From: Coxiella endosymbiont of Amblyomma nuttalli
GTDB taxonomy: Bacteria > Pseudomonadota > Gammaproteobacteria > Coxiellales > Coxiellaceae
NCBI RefSeq assembly: GCF_018107685.1
Contig: NZ_CP064834.1
Span: 930,001 to 994,000, forward strand
Reading direction: 5' to 3'
Length of the DNA: 64,000 nt
This document shows, in pieces, positions 19,386-28,944 of this stretch (within the stretch, counting starts at the first letter, position 1; the number at the start of each line of letters is the position of its first letter). The position numbers were made by a program, and so were the translations under genes. The notes beneath the pieces are model-generated. The model saw nothing but the letters and a program-made list of their open reading frames with translations. It did no database searches and was not told the origin of the DNA.

Positions 19386-20276
19386 CTATGTTTGACCACG
19401 ATTAAGTTTATCTAATAATAAATCTTTTCGTTTCCATATCAAATTTAACCATTGTTGTAAATAACGGCGAAATTTTCTATCTTCATAATAATTACCAATG
19501 AGATCAGCAGTGATGGGAAGCAATTCATAATATATGGTTATGTTAGCACCATTACTACTAAAGTATTTCCAAAATGACATGGGTGTTGAATAATGAATAG
19601 TGACATTTAAAATCCCTCTTAATTCATTTTGTAATTCATTAATAACCACAGCTATGTTGCCAGCTTTAGGTTTTAATAAATATAGAAAAGGTGATTGTTG
19701 TCGTTTATGTTTCTCAGTAGTGAAGCGAGTTCCCTCCACAAAATTCATAATAGTTGTTGGAAATTCTTTAAATTGTTTGCAGATTATTTTTGTGGTTTCA
19801 ATATCTTTTCCTGTTAATGTAGAGCGTTTACGAATATCTTTTTGATAACGGCGATGTAAGAAAGGATAACCTAATATCCAGCAACTAAGCCCAAGTATAG
19901 GCAATTCCCACAATAATTCTTTTTTCATAAAAAATTTAATTAAAGGTGTTTTTTGGTTAAATACGTAACCTAATACTAATACATCGAGCCAAGTTTGGTG
20001 ATTACTGATTAATAAATACCAATAACGAGGATTAAGATTTCCTTCTCCTTCAATTTTCCATTGATGTCGGCGAAAATATAATATACTATTAGAAACGTTA
20101 GTCCACATAATCGCTATATACAGAGCTATTTTCATTAGTGTTCGATACCCTGATTTAGCAGGAATTAATCGCGCAAGACCACCAAAGATAATAACGGCTA
20201 ACGCTAACAGGATCGATGGAATCATGTAGAGCGAGATAATAACAGTCGCGAATAATGTATTAAAGAAGAAACGCAT
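19386..20276 (-). CDS. Membrane acyltransferase, YihG-type (PlsC superfamily)
   Basis: 296-aa lysophospholipid acyltransferase-like protein. Two N-terminal membrane segments (about 7-33 and 47-67) precede the acyltransferase domain. The HxxxxD catalytic motif is H93-D98 in SNHQTWLD, the KKELLWELPILG block is motif II, and NFVEGTR (EGTR 171-174) is motif III. The spacing and the WKIEGEGNLN and LGYPFLHR stretches resemble YihG/YihG-like acyltransferases, which act on lysophosphatidic acid or other lysophospholipids in the inner membrane. The exact acceptor is not known from sequence. It is flanked by long gene-free DNA on both sides. Confidence 0.85.
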   Translation of the reverse strand: MRFFFNTLFATVIISLYMIPSILLALAVIIFGGLARLIPAKSGYRTLMKIALYIAIMWTNVSNSILYFRRHQWKIEGEGNLNPRYWYLLISNHQTWLDVLVLGYVFNQKTPLIKFFMKKELLWELPILGLSCWILGYPFLHRRYQKDIRKRSTLTGKDIETTKIICKQFKEFPTTIMNFVEGTRFTTEKHKRQQSPFLYLLKPKAGNIAVVINELQNELRGILNVTIHYSTPMSFWKYFSSNGANITIYYELLPITADLIGNYYEDRKFRRYLQQWLNLIWKRKDLLLDKLNRGQT

Positions 20277-20594
20277 TTATAACTCCTTATTCCTTATACT
20301 TTAGGTTATTCTGAAAACTCATTTCTTTTTCGATGCATCTTTTAAATTGCTTGTTGTTATAAACCACTAATCTTTTGATTTGATTTTGAATGTAATCACA
20401 CATTCTGTTGATCATTTAATTGACAATTTGCATAGGTGCTTAAAATTTTACTCCACTTCCTCTCTGTTGATTGATAAGCAGAAAGATTGTATTCTAAAAT
20501 GTCGGGAGGTGTCACTCTCTTATTTAGAGATATAAGTGTTTAGAGATACAAATGGAGATTACAAATTACACTATACCAAAATTGATATTTTCCG
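20277..20594. other. Gene-free stretch, 0.32 kb
   Basis: AT-rich upstream region of the minus-strand acyltransferase and of the plus-strand IscU-like remnant. No clear promoter pair or repeat is seen. Confidence 0.4.
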
Positions 20595-20956
20595 TTGCAC
20601 TATGAGCTAGCTCATCACGCTTTAGCGGCCGGAGAAATTGCATAGCGGTTTTTCTCAGTAGTTTTCTGCACAAACTATTTAAAGTAGGTAGCATTGCACA
20701 GGGTCATTTATGTCAACTTTATTTGAGTTTTAAAGACCATAAAATAAGAGAAGCTAAATTTCAAACATATGGTTCACCCATGATAATGGCAGCGTGTGAG
20801 TATATTTGTCGTTGGGGAGAAGGTAAAATGCTTGAAGAGGCAAAGCAATTGAATGCTGATCAAATAAAGAATGTTTTGAATTTGTCCTCCTTTGAATTTC
20901 ATGTAGCTATTTTAATTGAACAATTGTGGAGAAAAACGATTTTTAAAGAAACATAA
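20595..20956 (+). pseudogene. Remnant of an IscU/NifU-N-like scaffold protein
   Basis: Two frames read as pieces of one small IscU-like fold protein. The first (TTG at 20595, frame of LHYELAHHALAAGEIA, stop near 20637) resembles the family N terminus. After a frame change the second runs through VGSIAQGHLCQLYLSF, AKFQTYGSPMIMAACEYICRW, GEGKMLEEAKQL and FEFHVAILIEQLW to the stop at 20954-20956. These match the IscU segments around FKTYGCGSA, GKSLDEA and KIHCSILA, but the ligand Cys at the second and third positions are Ser and Val. Legionellales carry a divergent IscU-like protein with such losses, so the Cys changes may be ancestral. The apparent frameshift near 20640 suggests decay. A shortened gene starting at TTG 20723 (77 aa) cannot be excluded. 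Confidence 0.5.
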
Positions 20957-22577
20957 TGTTTTCGTGTAAAGAATCAAACTTACTGATTATACTGATTTTA
21001 TTCAAATTATAGTGTAGCTAGATTTAGAATGTTGGTTGGTGAAAGTATGCTCGTTAGTTAACTTTCTTTTTTCTGTAATTTTTTTATATACAACATATGA
21101 TGTCGAATAGAGGATCGCCTTATAGCCTTATAGAAAGACAAATCAAAAGTGCGTTACTAAGCAAAATAACTATGATGGACGTATTCAGCGATTATCATCT
21201 TCTCGTAAACTTTCATTATTCCCTGCTTTTACTATGAAAGTGAAGAATGCGGTATTTTCAAGTCTAATAAAAGTAGTACAATACCCTACTATTTATTGAT
21301 GATGAGAGGCTACGGATAAGATCTCAGAGGAATCTTAGGGTTCGTTATCATAGCGCGCAACGAGAAGAGAATTCGGTTCTTTGTAGAGTATAGAGCAATA
21401 AGCGTGGATATTCTTAGCTGTTGTATTGCGGTACTGATAAGAATTACAAAATTTTCCCTATCGGGTGAGATTAAGCATTGCTCCACTATTTTTGAAAAGT
21501 TGTTTACATAATTTCACTGAACAAATTTGAAATAGCAAATATGTTAGAACCGGTGATGATTGTGTTAATAATGAATGTGAAAAACGAATTAACCTTATAC
21601 TAATACGATTTTTCTTATCTGGATAACTATTTGATCTCGCATATATACATAAAAGTACTCATTTTTTGATGGCTCTACTGTTTAGTATCATTTTTAGCAT
21701 CATTCGTACTGTTTTTACGATTCTTGTCACAGCTATTTGGCAACGGATAATTTGTATTACTTTATGATAAGAATATTACTGGCTCTTTTATTTATTAAAC
21801 AATGTACATCTGGTTTCTTGATAGATCGAAATGAAAAAAGTAGCGTTGACCATTGGTTTATTATCATCTTAGTGATAACTAGAGAATTATGATTCAGATG
21901 CTGTTTACGTTCTGAAATAGATATTCCTGGATAGTAGAGATGTGACTTCTTATGGGTTGATGCTATTATTCTTATTATTCTTTGTAAAAGATTTTCCACT
22001 GGACCGGACTACTTTTTCTCACGAGGAACAGAATTATGTTTTATGAATTGAGATTATAGTATTGACACGAACGATAAAAACAGTTGGAGTTTCTTTGTCA
22101 GACATACTTTTTCACGAATTTATTTTTTCCTTAATAGATGCTATTATCGGTGTACTAATTGTGGAATGGCTTTCAAATAGATTAAGCAAATACGAAATGC
22201 GTATGATTATAGATTCGATTATCGCCCTAATTTTGTTCATTGTTGATTAATTATCTCATTTATCTTTTTCCATATTGTTTGCTATCTTTCCGGAATTTAG
22301 GTTGTTATTATGTTACTATCCATCGTGTTCAAATAGGTACGGTGAAATTGGTAGCTTCTATACTAATTATAGTGAGAGCGATTTACTCAAATTTTTTATT
22401 TGTTTTTATTTGATTGTCTAAATAGAGTTTTGCTGGTCATAAAATGTTATTAATCAAGTGTCAGCTCTCTATTTAAATTGTGGACTAGTATTTGATGATT
22501 GTGTTGTTAGTTTTTTATTGAAGTTGATGATCGCTTATTCAGCTAAAGAAATGTTCTGTATGTCTCACAAAAAAAGA
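20957..22577. other. Gene-free stretch, 1.6 kb
   Basis: No family-level match. Short hydrophobic frames occur at 21669-21767 (32 codons, starting MALLFSIIFSIIRTVFTILV) and 22062-22250 (62 codons from TTG), possibly fragments of decayed membrane proteins, but neither is recognisable. Confidence 0.45.
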
Positions 22578-22605
22578 CAAGGATCGAAATGCAAGGATCG
22601 AAATG
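22578..22605 (+). promoter_or_regulatory. Tandemly duplicated ribosome-binding/start module
   Basis: The 14-bp unit CAAGGATCGAAATG occurs twice in succession (22578-22591, 22592-22605). Each copy holds AAGGA and an ATG. The second ATG (22603) starts the MFS gene. The first ATG (22589) opens a five-codon frame, MQGSK, whose TGA (22604-22606) overlaps that ATG. The duplication thus created either a mini-leader with translational coupling or a second, out-of-frame initiation site. Confidence 0.75.
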
Positions 22606-23916
22606 AAAGAATCAATGACCAGTCTCGAAAATTCTTTGCATTTACAACCCCATGAGAGATTAGATTCATGGTGCGCATGGTTGGTTTGTTTATCAGCATC
22701 TCTTTTTTTCTTTTATGAATTTATACAGATGAATATGTTTGATTCGATTAGCACACAATTGATGCAAACTTTTCATATCAAAGCAACAGAATTGGGACAA
22801 TTATCTTGTTTTTATTTCGTTTCTAACGTTATTTTTCTATTTCCTGCAGGAATATTACTCGATTGCTATTCAACGCGAAAAATTATTTTATTTTCGTTAG
22901 GTATTTGCATTCTAGGTATATTTTTATTTGCTTTAACGAAATCTGTGTTTTGGGCTTCTATGTTCCGGTTTTTAATCGGTGTTGGTGGTGCGTTTTGCTT
23001 TCTAAGTGTAATACGATTAGCAACTCGTTGGTTTTCATCTACTCAATTGGCATTGGTAACGGGTATTATCATAACTATGGCTATGCTGGGTGGGATGATT
23101 GCACAAACGCCATTAGCTTTATTAGTGAAAGCGATGAATTGGCGAAAAGCGCTATTAATTGATGCTGTCCTCGGTATTTTAATTTTTGCTATCATCGCCA
23201 GTATTGTGAAAGATTTTCCGTTGAGTTATTGCGAACGTTACCAACTAGAACGACAAGAGATGGATGAAATCGGATACTGGAAGAGTATGAAATTAGCTTT
23301 TTTAAAGTTACAAAATTGGTTAGGAGGCATATATACGTGCTTAATGAATTTAGCCCTGAGTTTATTAGGGGGTATTTGGGGTATTTTATACTTGATAGAT
23401 GCACACAAAATTGCGAGACTTGATGCAACTTATGTAATTAGCATGTTATTTTTAGGGACGATGATTGGTAGCCCAGCGGTTGGTTTTTTTTCAGATAAAA
23501 TCAGTTTACGTCGTTTACCGATGCTAATAGGTGCTATCTTATCGCTAATGTTGGTTTTGGTAATAATATATGAGCCGCATTTATCCTTTGCTACTTTGTT
23601 ATTTTTATTCTTTTCTATTGGACTAACGACAAGCACTCAGGCGATTAGTTACCCAATGGTGGCGGAAAGCAGTATGCCTGTAATTACAGCAACGTCTGTC
23701 AGCATAGTTAATATTACCACGATAGGAGGGCAAGCTATTTTCCAACCTCTTTTTGGAAGACTGATGGATTTACAAATACTTTACTGTCATCATCTTCCCA
23801 TAAATTATGGAGTCTCTGATTTTCAACGGGCGATGTTGATTTTACCTATTGGGTTTTTGGTTGCATTTATTGCTGCATTTTGCTTACGAGAAACCCATTG
23901 TCGATTCCATGATTGA
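22603..23916 (+). CDS. Major facilitator superfamily transporter, Pht-like
   Basis: 437-aa MFS permease with about twelve predicted membrane helices in two halves and a central cytoplasmic loop around 205-235 (DFPLSYCERYQLERQEMDEIG). The first-half loop 2-3 motif is degenerate (GILLDCYSTRK), and the second half has GFFSDKISLRR. The start of the domain (LFFFYEFIQMNMFDSISTQLMQTFHIKATELGQLSCFYFVSN) reads like the phagosomal transporter (Pht) group of Legionella/Coxiella/Francisella, which imports amino acids or nucleosides from the host. The substrate is an inference. It starts at the second copy of a duplicated SD/ATG module. The gene stands alone. Confidence 0.85.
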   Translation: MKESMTSLENSLHLQPHERLDSWCAWLVCLSASLFFFYEFIQMNMFDSISTQLMQTFHIKATELGQLSCFYFVSNVIFLFPAGILLDCYSTRKIILFSLGICILGIFLFALTKSVFWASMFRFLIGVGGAFCFLSVIRLATRWFSSTQLALVTGIIITMAMLGGMIAQTPLALLVKAMNWRKALLIDAVLGILIFAIIASIVKDFPLSYCERYQLERQEMDEIGYWKSMKLAFLKLQNWLGGIYTCLMNLALSLLGGIWGILYLIDAHKIARLDATYVISMLFLGTMIGSPAVGFFSDKISLRRLPMLIGAILSLMLVLVIIYEPHLSFATLLFLFFSIGLTTSTQAISYPMVAESSMPVITATSVSIVNITTIGGQAIFQPLFGRLMDLQILYCHHLPINYGVSDFQRAMLILPIGFLVAFIAAFCLRETHCRFHD

Positions 23917-24977
23917 CAGAAAAAATTATGTCATATCTAAAAAAATTCAGTATAAAAATGTTTATTTTACAATGTGTTTATTGACTGTCGATATTACTAT
24001 CAATAATTATTAATTATTGTAAAATCCCTTAGTGGTTTATTTAGAATGAGTAACGACACTATATTCCGTTTTGGATTTGATCGGTTTTGTCGTCAAGTTA
24101 ACTAATCTCCCCTTTTTATACGAAGGGGAGATGCTGTAATGTTAATTATAAAAATAAGATGAGATTCAATTTTACTTGTATTTATCTAACTACTTGAATT
24201 TTTAACATTTTCGTGTTAGAATGGCTAATTGATTATTCATGTCAAGATAACCAAAGAAAATATACATAGGATTTATATTGTTTACAAGATCTTATTAACG
24301 GTTTTAAGTATTTCGATAAGCATTTTTATTCTTTCTTCCTAAAAGGCAAAGATCATAGTTAATATTTTATTTTTCCTTTCTTGGCTAAATACTATTCAAC
24401 ACTAGCCCTAAGGCATTTAAAGAATAATATTTATAAAGTATATCTATGGCAAATTTTATGAATGGTACACCTAAATAATATGACGAAAAATTAATATAAA
24501 TCGAAATAATAGGAAAATCCGTGATGCCAAAGGCGATGATGGTGATTTAGAAATTTTAAGAAAGGTCAAAAACACAGAAATCCAATACAGTACCTAATGC
24601 AAATAAAGCGAAATCATAAACATGTTCCAGGTTATCACTATACTCAAGAAACGCATTTAAATTGGAATACTATTTAAAATCGGAACATCAGTGCAGTAAT
24701 TATCTTGCTATAAGTTAAGCATTTGCTAATAAAAGAAATCCTATAGAGAATATCGTCGATAAAACTGTGATACTAGCTATTATGATTCATAATATATGAT
24801 TAATAACAAAGGTAGTTGTTTAAAAGGCAAGTAAGTACTAAAGTTCAAGTATTTTTTTCGTGACTATACCTGTCAAAAAACCAACAGTAACTATCCAGAA
24901 AATTGATGTATCAAAATAGATACCTTACTGAAACGGAAGAACAAATATTAGTTAAACAATGATTATCGATAGAAAAA
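23917..24977. other. Gene-free stretch, 1.06 kb
   Basis: No gene is supported. It contains one GC-richer hairpin at 24105-24132, listed separately. The rest is AT-rich and closed in all frames. Confidence 0.5.
24105..24132. repeat. Hairpin, 10-bp perfect arms
   Basis: ATCTCCCCTT (24105-24114) and AAGGGGAGAT (24123-24132) pair perfectly over an 8-nt loop. It lies 190 bp beyond the transporter stop. It may be its transcript end, but no T-run follows. Confidence 0.5.
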
Positions 24978-27149
24978 TTATATCAGTATTTTCAACTTAG
25001 CGTAGTGAGGCATGAGCCATTTGGCACCGTATTTGTCGAATTTTACTTGTAGACGGGCGTATTCACTTTGGCCTTCGTAATTAGTGATAACACCTAGTCC
25101 GAATTTTTTATGATTAACGCGCTGACCAACATAAAGTTTAGTGTCCTCGAAAAAACGAGATGAAGAAGTTGTTTGGTAAACTTGTGTTACATTTGGAGTA
25201 GTTGGAGCAGGACGCACCGTATTGATTAGTTCAGCAGGAATTTCGCTTAAAAAGCGTGAGGGTTTATTAACTTTTTCTAATCCGTGTAAATGACGGTATG
25301 CAGCATGGGTTAAAATCAATTCTTCTCTTGCCCGCGTTATGCCTACGTAACATAATCGACGTTCCTCTTCAATTCCATCTTCAGTTTCAATTGACATGCG
25401 ATGAGGAAATAAATCTTCTTCCAGACCACTAATAATAAGTAATGGAAATTCTAGGCCTTTTGCTGCATGTAGTGTCATTAAATTGACGCAATTGTTGTGG
25501 GAATTTTTTGCCTGTGCTTCATCTGATTCCAGTGTAACATGAGAAAGAAAAGCATTTAAAGGTGGTAAATCTATGTTTTCATCTGGAGTGAATTGTGACG
25601 TGGCGCTAACTAATTCTTCTAAATTTTCAATCTGAGCAAGACCTTTTTCGCTTCTATCTTTTTTATATAATGCTAATAAACCGCTTTGAGTTAATACAAT
25701 TTCCGTTTGTTTGCTTAGAGGAAGATTTTTTGTTTTTTTATGCAGTGTTTCAATTAAATGTAAGAAATGTTGTAAGGCATGCAATGCGCGAGGATGCAAG
25801 GCTTGATTATCAACTAAATAAAGGGTAGCTTGCCAAAACGAAATATTTTCGTCGCGAGCAATTGTATGTAAGCTAGTAAGAGTTGCATTACCAATGCCGC
25901 GTGTTGGCGTATTGACAATACGTTCAAAAGCTGCATCATCATGACGATCTGCCAGTAGACGTAAATAACAAAGCGCATCTTTAATCTCAGCACGCTCAAA
26001 AAATTTTGGCCCACCATAAATGCGATAAGGAATTTGACGATCAATCAGTCCTTCTTCAAATAAACGTGACTGTACATTAGAACGATAAAGAACACCAATC
26101 TCACTGTAGCGCCGACCTTGGTAAATCCATTTTTCAATACAAGACATGATATAAAACATTTCATCGCGCTCATTAAAGGCGGTATACAAAGTAATTTGTT
26201 TTCCGATATGACCACGAGTCCACAATTTTTTCCTAAGACGAATGCTGTTATTCTTAATAATAGCATTCGCTGCATCCAGAATAGTTTGTGTGGAGCGATA
26301 ATTTTGTTCTAAACGAATAGTTTTAACATCTTTAAAATCGATAGAAAATCGATGAATATTTTCAACTTTCGCCCCACGCCAGCTATAAATGGATTGATCA
26401 TCGTCACCTACAACCATCACGTTAGCATTATTGCCAACTAGTAATTGTAACCAGATATATTGAATAGTGTTGGTATCTTGAAACTCATCGACTAATATGT
26501 GTTGAAATTTTTGTTGATAATACTTCCGAATTGCAGGGGTATTGCGTAGCAATTCGAACGAGCGCAGCATGAGTTCTGAAAAATCAACCAATCCATTAGA
26601 GTGACAAAGGCCTTCATATACCTGATAAACTTTGATTAGTGCTTCTGTAAGGTACTTGCCATCTGCATCAATTTCTTGATTAGAACGTAATCCTTCTTCT
26701 TTTTGCTTGTTGATAAACCATTGTGTTTGTTTAGGAGGCCATTGAGATTCCTCTAAATTGAGACTTTGTTGTATACGGCGAACCAAACGATATTGATCAC
26801 TGGTGTCTAAAATTCGGAAAGCTTGTGGTAAATCTGCTTCTTTCCAATGCGTGCGGAGTAAACGATGGGCTAATTGATGGAAAGTACCTACCCACATGGT
26901 AGCGATAGAAATACCCAATGTGGCTTCAATGCGTCTACGCATCTCATAAGCCGCTTTGTTTGTAAACGTAGCAGCGAGAATATTATGCGGCAAAACTCTT
27001 TTTTGCTGAATAATCCAGGCTATACGACATGTTAAAACTCGTGTTTTCCCACTCCCTGCTCCCGCTAATATACGTATATGCCTAAAGAGTGAAGTAACTG
27101 CTTCTTTTTGTGGTTGATTAAGCGACTTTAAAAAACCTAATTGTACCAT
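24978..27149 (-). CDS. uvrD: DNA helicase II UvrD
   Basis: Superfamily 1A 3'-to-5' helicase acting in nucleotide excision and mismatch repair. It is 723 aa, the same as E. coli UvrD (720). Motifs in order: Q motif LNQPQKEAV, Walker A AGAGSGKT (29-36), motif Ia ATFTNKAAYEM, Walker B DEFQDTN, motif III GDDDQSIYSWRGA, motif IV LEQNYRST, motif V MTLHAAKGLEFP and motif VI YVGITRARE. The C-terminal Tudor-like segment (VNHKKFGLGVITNYEGQ...) is present. Choice over Rep or PcrA rests on length and the C-terminal segment. Whether mutS, mutL or uvrABC are kept cannot be seen here. Confidence 0.95.
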   Translation of the reverse strand: MVQLGFLKSLNQPQKEAVTSLFRHIRILAGAGSGKTRVLTCRIAWIIQQKRVLPHNILAATFTNKAAYEMRRRIEATLGISIATMWVGTFHQLAHRLLRTHWKEADLPQAFRILDTSDQYRLVRRIQQSLNLEESQWPPKQTQWFINKQKEEGLRSNQEIDADGKYLTEALIKVYQVYEGLCHSNGLVDFSELMLRSFELLRNTPAIRKYYQQKFQHILVDEFQDTNTIQYIWLQLLVGNNANVMVVGDDDQSIYSWRGAKVENIHRFSIDFKDVKTIRLEQNYRSTQTILDAANAIIKNNSIRLRKKLWTRGHIGKQITLYTAFNERDEMFYIMSCIEKWIYQGRRYSEIGVLYRSNVQSRLFEEGLIDRQIPYRIYGGPKFFERAEIKDALCYLRLLADRHDDAAFERIVNTPTRGIGNATLTSLHTIARDENISFWQATLYLVDNQALHPRALHALQHFLHLIETLHKKTKNLPLSKQTEIVLTQSGLLALYKKDRSEKGLAQIENLEELVSATSQFTPDENIDLPPLNAFLSHVTLESDEAQAKNSHNNCVNLMTLHAAKGLEFPLLIISGLEEDLFPHRMSIETEDGIEEERRLCYVGITRAREELILTHAAYRHLHGLEKVNKPSRFLSEIPAELINTVRPAPTTPNVTQVYQTTSSSRFFEDTKLYVGQRVNHKKFGLGVITNYEGQSEYARLQVKFDKYGAKWLMPHYAKLKILI

Positions 27150-27556
27150 ACGATTATTATACCATACTCAAAGCAAGAAAATAATTCATACTTCATTAAT
27201 CATTTTGTGAACACCATCCTTGATTTAAGGATGCTTTGATACTATTGATGTGAAGATATAGTTATTACCTTGTTTACTCTGATTTATAAATCAGTTTATT
27301 ATTATATAAGAAGCTTTTACGATTTTGATGATTTCAAAAGATTTCTAGATAGCTAATATTTCTCATAATATGTAAATTATATATCAACGTATCTGCTAAT
27401 TTTTAATCTTTTTTGGTGAGATAATAGTGCTCTCTTGTAAAGAGAGCGTATAATTATTCGTAGGCCATTGATATGAAAATAAATATCAGACAGATATCGT
27501 TTTTTTATTCTTATGAGCTTTCCACCTAATATTCATTGTACTCTAAATTACACTAT

Positions 27557-27592
27557 ATTATTCCCATGTCGAAGATTATTCCCATGTCGAAG
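27557..27592. repeat. Tandem micro-duplication, 18 bp x2 (exact)
   Basis: ATTATTCCCATGTCGAAG occurs twice in direct succession (27557-27574, 27575-27592). Confidence 0.9.
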
Positions 27593-28027
27593 CATTTTCT
27601 GCTTTTAAAAATATAATGAACTCGGATAGATCTAAAAATAACCAAAGATTTTAATAAAATAAGCAGGTTTCTTAATTTCCTTAATTTTGTGGCTTTTTTA
27701 TCATTAACACCGTGCTATATTTTCATTATTACTATTGAGAATATCATAATCTCAGTAAAACCTATTAATGAATCATCTTGATATAAATTTTTAATTAAGT
27801 AGTACAAGGTTTGCAGAACTGTCTAATTGAAGTAGAAATGCTTGTTAATAAAGTTGTAACATTTTTCTGTAGATGGATTATTTTCATTTATGAAAAACTA
27901 ACTGTTGGTAATTAGGTCACTATAGATTTGTATAAGTAAGGAACATAAAAAACGACAATATAAAAATCGCTAGTAGATAAAGTGAATATTGTTGCTAAAC
28001 GGTGGTAAAACATGTCCTAACTTGATT

Positions 28028-28049
28028 ATTATATCAATATTATATCAAT
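28028..28049. repeat. Tandem micro-duplication, 11 bp x2 (exact)
   Basis: ATTATATCAAT occurs twice in direct succession. Confidence 0.75.
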
Positions 28050-28804
28050 TAATTGACTGCCATTGTCTTAATCCACTTTTTTTCTGATATGATATCCTCT
28101 TTGTCTGATATGATATTCTAATATCTAAATTTTTTAAAGTGCTTTAAAATTTAATGGTCGGCATTAAGAATAGCCTTGAAATTATTATAATAAGTTAATT
28201 TTCTAATCTTAAAATTACTATTTTTTATCAGTATTAATAAAATTATTAAAAAACAGAATAGATTATTTTTATCATCTTTGTAAATTACACTACTATTTTC
28301 ATGATATAAAATTATTAATTAACACGCTCACAATTAACGGATCTGCCACAGCCAAATTAGTGGATAGTCACTTTTCCTTTATGTAATCTTTCCAAGTTAC
28401 CATACTGGATGGTAAGTGATTAATGTAATATGCTGTTATAACAACGAACTACAATTCGGAATATCTTCATTATCTCTTTAACATAAATGATTTTGTTATT
28501 TATTAGATTGGCGTTTGGTGGAGTGCAGTATAATTTTTTTAAAAATTTTAAAAATAAAGCTGGTAATTTTTTCTTTTTCTGACATTGTTGAAATAAATAT
28601 TTCGAGTTGAGAATTGGCCAAAATGAGGCAACTGACTGATACTGAATATTAATTGAATTTTTTGTTTCATGAGATATGAGCACACTTACTACTCACTAAA
28701 AATAGGTATGCACCGGCATTATTTTATAATGTAGTAATTAGATTTCATAAAGATTTAGTGTGATGTATTACTCTAATGAGTGTGGTGACTGTTTATTTAC
28801 CATC

Positions 28805-28864
28805 TACCATCTTCGCAGTTAAGTTTATCTCTAATCAAGGATAAACTTAACTGCGAAGATGGTA
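28805..28864. repeat. Perfect inverted repeat, 25-bp arms, 10-nt spacer, upstream of trpS
   Basis: The arms at 28805-28829 and 28840-28864 are exact reverse complements; the inner ends read AAGTTTATC/GATAAACTT and the outer ends ACCATCTTCG/CGAAGATGGT. The spacer is TCTAATCAAG. It lies 80 bp before the trpS start. A 25-bp perfect stem in DNA this eroded is unexpected without selection or recent origin. The downstream side has TTTT and TTTTT interrupted by GG, so a terminator is possible but poor. Confidence 0.85.
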
Positions 28865-28944
28865 ACCTTTTGGTTTTTGCCTTAATTTGACTAATAATAT
28901 GTCCAGTAATTGACACGCCGAGACAAACTAGAGATGATGACACG

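Larger units (their letters stand above)
27150..28804. other. Gene-free stretch, 1.7 kb, repeat-rich
   Basis: No credible gene. It contains an 8-bp hairpin at 27429-27447 (GCTCTCTT/AAGAGAGC), an exact 18-bp tandem duplication at 27557-27592, an exact 11-bp duplication at 28028-28049, a repeated TCTGATATGATAT core at 28083-28095 and 28105-28117, and a 7-bp hairpin TTACCAT/ATGGTAA at 28397-28415. The minus-strand frame at 28420-28683 is Lys/Asn/Ile-rich and looks like chance. Confidence 0.5.

Noticed and set aside
22062-22250. 62-codon hydrophobic frame
   Set aside because: Could be a fragment of a membrane protein but no family can be named; TTG start and no ribosome binding site.
28420-28683. 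87-codon minus-strand frame upstream of trpS
   Set aside because: Lys/Ile/Asn-rich peptide typical of translated AT-rich DNA.
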